DNA from: Bacteroidales bacterium UBA2764
Lineage (GTDB): Bacteria; Bacteroidota; Bacteroidia; Bacteroidales; Paludibacteraceae
DNA: 8,187 nt
Direction of reading: 5' to 3'
Assembly (NCBI GenBank): GCA_002352705.1
Contig: DEIW01000177.1
Location: 1-8,187, forward strand
This document shows, piece after piece, positions 1 through 6,281 of the stretch. The position numbers and the translations under genes are program-made. Under the pieces are notes generated by a model. That model was not told where the DNA came from. It did no database searches and saw only the letters and a list, made by a program, of their open reading frames with translations. Every line of letters begins with the position of its first letter. The first letter of the stretch is position 1.

Positions 1-2
1 CC

Positions 3-503
3 ATGCTGCCGCTCTTGGCTACGGGATGTGACTTTGTCCGCACCCTGGCAGGACGGCCTACATCGGCCCAGGTGGAGCAAATCCGTCAGGAGCGCATCGC
101 CCGGGAGGAAGCCCGCCACCAGGCCGTGCTGGACTCGTTGCAGCGCGTGGAAAAGCAGATGGCAGACTCTTTGGCGGCCCTGGAAACCTACTTGCTGGAT
201 TCCCTTGCCCAAACCCGTGGCACCATCCTGAACCCGTCCAAGATGGGCGGTCTGTTCACCACCAAACTGGAAAGCAAATACTACATCATTGTGGGCGCCT
301 TCCGTGGGCGTTCCTATGCAGAGCGCAAGCTTACGGCTTGCAACGAGGCCGGCTATACGGGCACCATCATCAGCTTCCGGAACGGCCTGCTGGCGGTGGG
401 CGTCTGCCCTTCCAACAATCTCAACGAAAGTCTCAAAACCCTTAAAGTCATGCGCGGAACGGGCATCTGCCCCAAAGACGGCTGGATCCTTGTGAACGAA
501 TGA
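3..503 (+). CDS. SPOR-domain lipoprotein, 5' end probably cut by window edge
   Basis: Envelope protein that probably binds septal or denuded peptidoglycan through a C-terminal SPOR domain. The first ATG in the window gives MLPLLATGC, a lipobox-like end (LATGC, Cys 9). Only eight residues precede the Cys and there is no basic n-region, so the real start is probably upstream of the window. Residues about 20-70 are charged and rich in Glu, Arg, Gln and Leu, and look like a coiled-coil stalk. Residues 92-164 read as a SPOR domain: YYIIVGAF opens the first beta strand, then a helix (SYAERKL), a middle strand (TGTIISF) and the closing ICPKDGWIL. The stop overlaps the next start as ATGA, so the two are co-transcribed and probably translationally coupled. 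Domain assignment is by pattern recognition; the role in division or wall remodelling is inferred from the family. Confidence 0.8.
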   Translation: MLPLLATGCDFVRTLAGRPTSAQVEQIRQERIAREEARHQAVLDSLQRVEKQMADSLAALETYLLDSLAQTRGTILNPSKMGGLFTTKLESKYYIIVGAFRGRSYAERKLTACNEAGYTGTIISFRNGLLAVGVCPSNNLNESLKTLKVMRGTGICPKDGWILVNE

Positions 504-1852
504 TGAAACGGTTTTTCTTTAGCGCCATGGTGGCGCTTTTTGCCTGTATCCCCGCGTGGGCGCAGTTCAGAGGCCCGCTGGAAGACCTGGACGATTCCGA
601 GACTGTCCGGGCCCTGAAGGAACATGTGGCGTATTTGTCCGGTGCGCAGCTGGAAGGCCGCAAGGCCGGCTCGGAAGGGGAGAAGATGGCCGCAGCATAT
701 CTGGAAGAACAGCTCAAGGCCTACGGCGTGGATGTGTTGGGCGCCGGCAATACCTTTGGCGTGGCGGTAGGAGGGGATACCCTTACGTCCCGCAACGTCA
801 CGGGCCTTCTGGAAGGCTGGGACAAAGAGCAGAATAAGCACTATATAGTTATAGGTGCCCGGATGGACAATCTGGGAACGGATACGCTTACGGTGGACGG
901 AGAAAAGCGGGTACGCATTTATTCGGGTGCCAACGGCAACGCCTCCGGCATGGCCCTCCTGCTGGAGCTGGCCCGCAGGCTTTCCTATTCCAGGACCCTG
1001 CTGCGCCGGAGCATCCTGTTTGTGGGCTTTGGCAGCTCCTGTGAAACCTTTGCCGGCTCCTGGTATTTTTTGAACCGCGCTTTTGCCTCCGATGCCGCCC
1101 AAATGGACGCCATGGTGAACCTGGACATGCTGGGAACGGCAGAAAACGGTTTTTGGGCCTATACCGCATCCAACACAGACCTCAATACCCTCATCACCTC
1201 CTTGCAGGGCGAGCTCCTGCCCGTCCAGGCCACCATCACCGCCCAGCAGCCCTATCCCGGAGACCATGTGGTTTTCTATGACAAGGAAATTCCTTCGGTG
1301 GTATTCACAACGGGCCGCTATCCGGAGCATGGCACCGGCCGTGACACCTATTCCATCGTGGATTTTGAGGGAATGGAGAAAGAACTGGAATACATTTACA
1401 GTTTTGTGCAGCGCCTCGCTAACGGACCGCGTCCGCTGTTCAGGGAAAGTTCCGCTTCTTCTGCCGCCAAACCGGCGGTGGGGGTGTATGCCTACAGCGA
1501 CGTAGATATCAAGCCCATGTTCCTGAACTCGCCGGATCCTGCGGCCTTCATGGAACGCTGGGTATACCAGTACCTCAAATACCCCCGGTATGCCCAGGAA
1601 AACGGCATCCAGGGCCGTGTATTGGTGGACTTTATGATTGACGAGAAAGGGGAGGTCCGGGATGTGAAGATTGCCCGTGGCGTGCACGAGTCCCTGGACG
1701 AGGAAGCCCTTCGCGTGGTGTCGGCCTCACCCAAGTGGCGCCCCGGACGGCACCGTGGCAAAAAATGCAAGGTGGCGCTCACCATTGCGGTAGACTTTAA
1801 ATTGAGCAAGAGCAAAGGAAAGTTTGGCATTAACGGAAAGACGATCAACTAA
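500..1852 (+). CDS. Secreted M28-like peptidase (probably inactive) fused to TonB C-terminal domain
   Basis: Protein of 450 residues. A signal peptide covers residues 1-22 (MMKR, a hydrophobic core, then AWAQ), so it is exported to the periplasm. Residues about 45-305 follow the M28 zinc aminopeptidase fold: GRKAGSEGEKMAAAYL, HYIVIGARMDN, GANGNASG, ILFVGFG, MVNLDMLG and GDHVVFYDKEIPSVVF are all recognisable. Aligned by eye with the family, the first zinc-ligand His is Arg121, the bridging Asp of GANDNASG is Gly146, and the catalytic Glu-Glu pair is Ser180-Cys181. Asp209 and a His at 277 remain. Catalysis by the normal mechanism is therefore doubtful. After a Ser/Ala/Pro-rich linker (about 310-330), residues 347-435 form a TonB C-terminal domain (YPRYAQENGIQGRVLVDF, then DEKGEVRDVKI and SLDEEAL). 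An alternative start is the second ATG at 503. The stop lies 2 bases before leuS. It could be a binding or scaffold protein rather than a protease. Confidence 0.85.
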   Translation: MMKRFFFSAMVALFACIPAWAQFRGPLEDLDDSETVRALKEHVAYLSGAQLEGRKAGSEGEKMAAAYLEEQLKAYGVDVLGAGNTFGVAVGGDTLTSRNVTGLLEGWDKEQNKHYIVIGARMDNLGTDTLTVDGEKRVRIYSGANGNASGMALLLELARRLSYSRTLLRRSILFVGFGSSCETFAGSWYFLNRAFASDAAQMDAMVNLDMLGTAENGFWAYTASNTDLNTLITSLQGELLPVQATITAQQPYPGDHVVFYDKEIPSVVFTTGRYPEHGTGRDTYSIVDFEGMEKELEYIYSFVQRLANGPRPLFRESSASSAAKPAVGVYAYSDVDIKPMFLNSPDPAAFMERWVYQYLKYPRYAQENGIQGRVLVDFMIDEKGEVRDVKIARGVHESLDEEALRVVSASPKWRPGRHRGKKCKVALTIAVDFKLSKSKGKFGINGKTIN

Positions 1853-1854
1853 CT

Positions 1855-4689
1855 ATGGACTATAATTTTTCTGAGATTGAGAAAAAATGGCAGCAGTGGT
1901 GGGCCCAGAACAAGACCTACCGCGCTACCGACAAGTCGGATAAACCCAAGTATTATGTGCTGGACATGTTCCCGTACCCCAGCGGTGCGGGCCTGCATGT
2001 GGGGCATCCGCTGGGCTATATTGCCAGCGACATCTTTGCACGGTACAAACGCCTGAAGGGCTTCAACGTGCTGCACCCCATGGGCTATGACGCCTTCGGC
2101 CTTCCCGCCGAGCAGTATGCCATCCAGACCGGCCAGCATCCGGAAAAGACCACCCACGACAACGTGGCCCGCTACCGCACCCAGCTGGACCGGATTGGCT
2201 TCTCCTTCGACTGGGACCGTGAATTCCGCACCTCGGACCCCGACTATTATAAGTGGACCCAGTGGGCCTTCCTGAAGATGTTCGGCTCCTGGTACGACAA
2301 CAGCCTCCAAAAAGCCCGTCCCATTGAGGAGCTGGTAAAAGCCTTCGAGGAGGGCGGTTCCGAGGCCGTGAATGCTGCCTGCAGCGAGGGAAAAGCCTTT
2401 ACATCGGCCCAATGGAAGGCCTTCTCAGAAAAGGAAAAGGCCGATGCCCTGATGCGCTACCGCCTGGCCTACCTGGGGGAGAGCACCGTGAACTGGTGCC
2501 CCGCCCTGGGCACCGTGCTGGCCAACGACGAGGTGAAGGACGGCTATTCGGAACGCGGCGGCCACCCGGTGTTCCAGAAGAAAATGACGCAGTGGCAGCT
2601 TCGGGTGAGCGCCTATGCCGGCCGTCTGCTGGACGGGCTGGAGAAGCTGGACTGGACAGACTCCCTCAAGGAGATGCAGCGCAACTGGATAGGCCGCAGC
2701 GAGGGAGCGGAAATGGTGTTCCCGGTAGAATGTGACAACAGGAAGTACGACGTCACCATCTTCACCACCCGGGCCGATACCATCTTCGGGGTTACGTTCA
2801 TGGTGCTGGCTCCGGAGAGCGAGTGGGTGGCCAAGCTCACGTCGGCCTCGCAGAAGGCAGAGGTGGAAGCCTATCTGGAACAGGTGAAGAAGAAGACCGA
2901 GCGCGAAAGGATGGCCGGAAAGGCCGTCACGGGCGTTTTCTCGGGTGCTTACGGCATCAACCCCGTGACCGGGGAGAAGGTGCCGGTATGGATTTCCGAG
3001 TATGTGCTGGCCGGTTACGGAACGGGCGCCATCATGGCCGTTCCCGCCCACGACAGCCGAGACTACGCCTTCGCCAGAAAATTCGATCTTCCCATCGTCC
3101 CCGTCATCGAAGGAGCGGATGTTTCCGAGCAGAGCGTGGACGCCAAAGAAGGCATCATGTGCAACAGCGGCTTCCTCAATGGAATGCCCGTGAAAAAGGC
3201 CATTCCCGCCGCCATAGCCTATGTGCAGGAAAAGGGCATCGGCCACAGAAAGATTAACTACCGCATCCGGGATGCCATTTTCTCCCGCCAGCGGTACTGG
3301 GGAGAGCCTTTCCCCATCTATTATAAAGACGGCATCGCCACCCCCGTGGCTTTTGAGGACCTGCCGCTCACCCTGCCGGAGATAGACCAGTACAAGCCCA
3401 CCGAGGACGGTCAGCCGCCGCTGGCCCGCGCCAAGGACTGGACGTACAAGGGGTATCCGCTGGAAAAGAGCACCATGCCCGGTTTCGCCGGCTCCAGCGC
3501 CTACTACCTCCGCTATATGGACCCTCACAACGGGGAGGCCCTGGTTTCCCGCCAGGCCGATGAATACTGGCGCAATGTAGACCTTTATGTAGGCGGTACG
3601 GAGCACGCCACCGGCCACCTGATTTACAGCCGTTTCTGGAACAAGTTCCTCTATGACATCGGCTATATATGCGAGGACGAACCGTTCAAGAAACTCATCA
3701 ACCAAGGTATGATTCAGGGACGTTCGAACTTCGTCTATCGCTATATAGGCGAAGGCGCGACGGGCAACCTCTATATCAGTTACAACCTCATCGAGAACCC
3801 CGAATACAAGGACAAAGTGCAGCCGATTCACGTGAACGTGAATATTGTCAACAACGATGTGCTCGACATAAACGCCTTCCGCGCATGGATGCCGGAGTTC
3901 AAGAACGCCGAGTTCGTCTTTGCCGATGGCACCTCGTCCGAGCTGACAGGCTACACCGCCGGAGCCAAGCAATATATCTGCGGTTGGGCGGTAGAGAAGA
4001 TGAGTAAGTCGATGTTCAATGTGGTCAATCCGGACGATGTGATTGCCAAGTTCGGAGCAGATACCTTGCGTCTCTATGAGATGTTCCTTGGTCCGTTGGA
4101 GATGTCCAAACCGTGGGACACCAACGGTATCGACGGTGTGCACCGTTTCCTCAAACGCCTCTGGAACATGTACGAGAATATCACAGACGAAGAGCCGACC
4201 AAAGAAGAGCTGCGGAGCTTGCACAAACTGATTAAGAAGATCACATGGGACATCGAGAACTTCTCGTTCAACACCTCTATTCCGGCGTTCATGATCGCGC
4301 AGAACGAACTGTCCGCACTCAAGTGCAGCAAACGCGCTATCTTGGAGCCCATCGCCGTTCTTCTTGCGCCGTACGCCCCGCACATCGCAGAGGAAATGTA
4401 TCACCGTTGCCTTTCCCTCTCCCTTGAGGGGAGAGCCGGAGAGGGGTTATTCGTTGTAAACGAATCGTGGCCGGAGTGCAACGAAGCGTATCTGGTAGAG
4501 GACACGCAGAAATATCCTGTGCAGTTCAACGGCAAGGTGCGTTTCACGCTCGAGTGCCCGAAGGACACTCCGAAAGAGGAAGTGGAGAAACTTGTCCTTG
4601 CGCACGAAGACACATCCAAATATCTTGCCGGCAACACGCCTAAAAAAGTCATCGTCGTCCCCGGTCGGATTGTCAACATTGTGATGTAA
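1855..4689 (+). CDS. leuS: Leucyl-tRNA synthetase
   Basis: Cytoplasmic class I aminoacyl-tRNA synthetase that charges tRNA-Leu with leucine using ATP. It has 944 residues, longer than the E. coli enzyme (860) and in the range usual for Bacteroidetes. The HIGH motif is HVGH at 48-51 after YPSGAG. NWCPALGTVLANDEVK begins at 213. The CP1 editing domain shows TTRADTIFG from 304 and GTGAIMAVPAHDSRD (389-403), with the conserved Asp of the editing pocket in the last part. KMSKS is at 715-719 within WAVEKMSKSMFNVVNPDD. The anticodon-binding domain follows (LLAPYAPHIAEEMYH), and the C-terminal domain ends in VIVVPGRIVNIVM. Two oddities: codon style changes sharply near 3630-3700, and residues about 852-866 are encoded by a palindromic repeat in the place where relatives have a short LGHE-type turn. 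The ATG at 1855 is 2 bases after the previous stop, and no strong ribosome binding site is visible. Confidence 0.97.
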   Translation: MDYNFSEIEKKWQQWWAQNKTYRATDKSDKPKYYVLDMFPYPSGAGLHVGHPLGYIASDIFARYKRLKGFNVLHPMGYDAFGLPAEQYAIQTGQHPEKTTHDNVARYRTQLDRIGFSFDWDREFRTSDPDYYKWTQWAFLKMFGSWYDNSLQKARPIEELVKAFEEGGSEAVNAACSEGKAFTSAQWKAFSEKEKADALMRYRLAYLGESTVNWCPALGTVLANDEVKDGYSERGGHPVFQKKMTQWQLRVSAYAGRLLDGLEKLDWTDSLKEMQRNWIGRSEGAEMVFPVECDNRKYDVTIFTTRADTIFGVTFMVLAPESEWVAKLTSASQKAEVEAYLEQVKKKTERERMAGKAVTGVFSGAYGINPVTGEKVPVWISEYVLAGYGTGAIMAVPAHDSRDYAFARKFDLPIVPVIEGADVSEQSVDAKEGIMCNSGFLNGMPVKKAIPAAIAYVQEKGIGHRKINYRIRDAIFSRQRYWGEPFPIYYKDGIATPVAFEDLPLTLPEIDQYKPTEDGQPPLARAKDWTYKGYPLEKSTMPGFAGSSAYYLRYMDPHNGEALVSRQADEYWRNVDLYVGGTEHATGHLIYSRFWNKFLYDIGYICEDEPFKKLINQGMIQGRSNFVYRYIGEGATGNLYISYNLIENPEYKDKVQPIHVNVNIVNNDVLDINAFRAWMPEFKNAEFVFADGTSSELTGYTAGAKQYICGWAVEKMSKSMFNVVNPDDVIAKFGADTLRLYEMFLGPLEMSKPWDTNGIDGVHRFLKRLWNMYENITDEEPTKEELRSLHKLIKKITWDIENFSFNTSIPAFMIAQNELSALKCSKRAILEPIAVLLAPYAPHIAEEMYHRCLSLSLEGRAGEGLFVVNESWPECNEAYLVEDTQKYPVQFNGKVRFTLECPKDTPKEEVEKLVLAHEDTSKYLAGNTPKKVIVVPGRIVNIVM
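4411..4449 (+). repeat. Small palindromic repeat inserted in frame in leuS
   Basis: CCCTCTCCC at 4415-4423 faces GGGAGAG at 4429-4435 (7-base stem 4417-4423/4429-4435, loop TTGAG). It also faces GGAGAGGG at 4438-4445 (8-base stem with 4415-4422), so two mutually exclusive hairpins are possible. Elements of this CCCTCTCC...GGAGAGGG type occur as dispersed intergenic repeats in many bacterial genomes; here it is read through as about 13-15 extra residues (CLSLSLEGRAGEGLF). That it is an insertion is inferred from where it falls relative to conserved LeuRS sequence; only one copy is visible in this window. Confidence 0.6.
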
Positions 4690-4692
4690 CGA

Positions 4693-5931
4693 ATGGCAAA
4701 GAAGGCGGACATAGAAAACCCGTACATTCCAGAGTTTGAAAAGTATCTTCGAACTCCGGAGCCATCTGTGCGCGAGCGTGCAGACTATTGGCGTACGGCT
4801 ATCGGTCTGCAAGCCGTTGATCAACTGACCGTTTCTGATTTCCTCAAGCAAACCGCCCAAGAGCATATAGAGGGGCAGATTAGTGCTGACGAAGCGGAAC
4901 AAAGGATAAAGGCATACTACCAAGCGAAAGAAATCCGTTTGCCCGATGATGATGAGAAAGAGGAAGCGGATAAAGTAGCAATGAATATCACTAAGTTACT
5001 TAGTGAGCAATCGTTTACGTTCAGCGTGGCAGGTTTGGCGTCCATCCATCGGCAGATATTCAAAGGCGTCTTCAAGCACGCAGGGCAGTTCCGAGACTAC
5101 GACATAACCAAAAAAGAATGGGTTTTGGACGGCGACACGGTGCTTTATGCCAGTTGTACACAGCTGCAAGCAACGCTGGAGTATGATTTGGAGCAAGAGA
5201 AGCAGTTTGACTACTCCAACCTCGCTCTTCCCGATGCTATTCGTCATATTGCTGTTTTCGTGGCGAATATCTGGCAAATACACCCCTTCCGTGAGGGCAA
5301 CACACGTACCACCGCTGTTTTTACTATCAAGTATCTACGTTCGATAGGATTCCAAAATATAGATAATACGCTCTTTGAGCAACACTCATGGTTCTTCAGA
5401 AACGCGCTCGTGCGCGCCAATTATAAGAACGCGCGACTTGGTGTTAATAACTCACCACAATACTTGGAGCGTTTCTTCCGTAACCTGCTGCTGGGCGAAC
5501 AAATGCCGCTGCATAACAGAGATTTGCATATCGCAGCCGTTGACGTTCAAAGCACTAAGACCGAACAAGTACCGAACAAGCACCGAACAAGTACCGAACA
5601 AGTTCAGGATAAGTTCAGGACAAGTTCGAGACAAGTACAGGGCAAGTTCGAGACAAGCAGTCTAATAAGCACTGGAAATCAGATATATACAGACGACGAG
5701 AACACCATTCGTTTGGTTCAGGCTATTGGGCTTGAAAAACTATCTATTAAGGATATAATGAGTAAAATAGAATTGAAGCACCGTCCGACTTTTATGGAGA
5801 ACTATCTCAATCCTGCCATAGAAAACGGCTTTGTGCGTCTGCTTTATCCCGACAGTCCTCGCCACCCTCGCCAGAAATACCTGCTGACGGTAAAAGGAAT
5901 GATGCTGTTAAATCAGTTATCGAACAAATAA
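4693..5931 (+). CDS. Fic-family protein (AMPylase-like) with N-terminal inhibitory helix and C-terminal winged-helix-like tail
   Basis: Fic proteins usually transfer AMP from ATP to a hydroxyl on a target protein; the target here is unknown. The 412-residue protein has an N-terminal helical part (about 25-80) resembling the VbhA-type antitoxin module, with YWRTAIGLQAVD and then HIEG, whose Glu60-Gly61 could be the inhibitory Glu. The usual Ser/Thr four residues before that Glu is Gln56. The Fic core spans about 110-270. The catalytic motif HPFREGNTR (197-205) is complete, with His197 as base, Glu201 for metal, and Arg205; the flap region is near GQFRDYDI (131-138). Residues 290-322 are three 11-residue repeats (TEQVPNKHRTS and two relatives) encoded by 11-base DNA repeats. 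Residues about 330-410 look like a winged helix (LSIKDIMSKIELKHRPTFMENYL, LLTVKG). The start is 3 bases after the leuS stop, so it is likely transcribed with leuS. It is less GC-rich than leuS, suggesting separate acquisition. Confidence 0.9.
   Translation: MAKKADIENPYIPEFEKYLRTPEPSVRERADYWRTAIGLQAVDQLTVSDFLKQTAQEHIEGQISADEAEQRIKAYYQAKEIRLPDDDEKEEADKVAMNITKLLSEQSFTFSVAGLASIHRQIFKGVFKHAGQFRDYDITKKEWVLDGDTVLYASCTQLQATLEYDLEQEKQFDYSNLALPDAIRHIAVFVANIWQIHPFREGNTRTTAVFTIKYLRSIGFQNIDNTLFEQHSWFFRNALVRANYKNARLGVNNSPQYLERFFRNLLLGEQMPLHNRDLHIAAVDVQSTKTEQVPNKHRTSTEQVQDKFRTSSRQVQGKFETSSLISTGNQIYTDDENTIRLVQAIGLEKLSIKDIMSKIELKHRPTFMENYLNPAIENGFVRLLYPDSPRHPRQKYLLTVKGMMLLNQLSNK
5560..5658 (+). repeat. Nine tandem 11-base repeats inside fic
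   Basis: Units start at 5560, 5571, 5582, 5593, 5604, 5615, 5626, 5637 and 5648. Units 1-4 are ACCGAACAAGT or ACCGAACAAGC. Units 5-9 are TCAGGATAAGT, TCAGGACAAGT, TCGAGACAAGT, ACAGGGCAAGT and TCGAGACAAGC. All end in AAGT or AAGC. Three units make 33 bases, which encode one 11-residue peptide repeat (residues 290-300, 301-311, 312-322). The unit length is not divisible by three, so one unit more or fewer shifts the frame; stops then follow at 5663-5665 in one frame or 5733-5735 in the other. Confidence 0.93.
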
Positions 5932-5948
5932 TCTCAAATAAGAGATTA
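5929..5948. repeat. Short inverted repeat over the fic stop codon
   Basis: TAATCTC (5929-5935) and GAGATTA (5942-5948) are perfect complements with a 6-base loop, and the left arm includes the fic stop TAA. No T-run follows, so it does not look like a standard intrinsic terminator; it may only protect the 3' end of the mRNA, or be chance. Confidence 0.35.
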
Positions 5949-6014
5949 CTAAACAACAGATAAAAAACCAATATATAATATCTCGTCCCTCTCCGAGACG
6001 TTAAACAGGAGAAA

Positions 6015-6032
6015 CGCGCGTAGCGACGCGCG
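6015..6032. repeat. GC-rich hairpin CGCGCG-TAGCGA-CGCGCG
   Basis: Two CGCGCG arms flank a 6-base centre in otherwise AT-rich intergenic DNA between fic and the structured RNA region. A weaker inverted repeat, TCTCG (5981-5985) with CGAGA (5994-5998), lies just upstream. There is no T-run after either. They may mark the fic mRNA 3' end or be remnants of a REP-like element; the function is unknown. Confidence 0.45.
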
Positions 6033-6039
6033 ATAACAT

Positions 6040-6071
6040 ATTGATTAAAAGAAGCGTTTGCTTTACTCTTT
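6040..6071 (+). promoter_or_regulatory. Possible promoter for the structured RNA
   Basis: TTG at 6040-6042 is followed after 21 bases by TACTCTTT (6064-6071). This partly fits the Bacteroidetes pattern of a -33 TTTG and a -7 TAnnTTTG box, with four of the six fixed -7 bases. It sits just where a promoter for the RNA beginning near 6072-6078 would be. The match is weak and the region is AT-rich, so this is only a suggestion. Confidence 0.2.
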
Positions 6072-6190
6072 AAGAGAAAAACTAGGAATCTTTCTTAGAC
6101 GAGAGTTTGGCGAATAGGCTTCACGTATCAGCGTGAAGTTACTATCTGCACACTTGTCTAAAAGGTTTTTCCTAGTACCTTCTCTTAGAG
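6068..6190 (+). ncRNA. Candidate structured non-coding RNA, 6S-like architecture
   Basis: The 123 bases fold by eye into one long interrupted hairpin. The closing stem is 6068-6077 with 6181-6190 (10 pairs, one G-U). After a small internal loop, ACTAGGAA (6081-6088) pairs with TTCCTAGT (6169-6176). Then 6090-6093 pair with 6162-6165 and TTAGAC (6095-6100) with GTCTAA (6156-6161). A large open bubble follows (13 bases 6101-6113 against 10 bases 6146-6155). It is capped by ATAG/CTAT (6114-6117/6142-6145) and CTTCACG/CGTGAAG (6119-6125/6132-6138) with loop TATCAG. A long rod with a central bubble is the hallmark of 6S RNA, which mimics an open promoter and binds RNA polymerase; a shorter form (6S-Flavo) is known in Bacteroidetes. 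A terminator-like hairpin follows directly. The family assignment is inference; a palindromic mobile element or a leader for the downstream lipoprotein are alternatives. Confidence 0.55.
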
Positions 6191-6220
6191 TGTGTGGCAT
6201 AGCAGCCTCACGCTTTTGTT
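6189..6220 (+). terminator. Probable intrinsic terminator after the structured RNA
   Basis: AGTGTGTGGC (6189-6198) pairs with GCCTCACGCT (6205-6214) around loop ATAGCA, with one T-T mismatch and one G-U pair, and is followed by TTTGTTTG. The stem shares its first two bases with the end of the RNA's closing stem, which suits an RNA gene ending here. Confidence 0.6.
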
Positions 6221-6281
6221 TGTATATTATTTAACCGCTTTGTCCGTGGCTGTTGCAGAGCAAGAAAAACAATTTATTATT

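Noticed and set aside
353..1687. Open frame of 444 residues on the - strand opposite the M28-like gene
   Set aside because: Same kind of shadow: the + strand has a clear signal peptide, M28 motifs and a TonB C-terminal domain, and the - strand product looks like nothing known.
2425..4404. Very long open frame on the - strand (659 residues) opposite leuS
   Set aside because: It is antisense to a certain LeuRS gene; high-GC codon use keeps the opposite frame open. The translation shows no recognisable domain.
5560..5658. CRISPR-like array
   Set aside because: Units are 11 bases, directly adjacent without spacers, and lie in a coding frame.
5375..5665. Second open frame through the fic repeats on the + strand
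   Set aside because: It is open mainly because the 11-base repeat reads as the same peptide in all three frames; there is no separate domain. It matters only as a possible frameshift product.
6068..6190. Retron msr-msd RNA
   Set aside because: Long inverted repeats fit loosely, but no reverse transcriptase gene is nearby; the next gene encodes a lipoprotein.
6192..6281. Upstream start for the lipoprotein gene (adds 30 residues)
   Set aside because: It begins inside a terminator-like hairpin and would bury the lipoprotein signal; the ATG at 6282 gives a perfect signal and lipobox.
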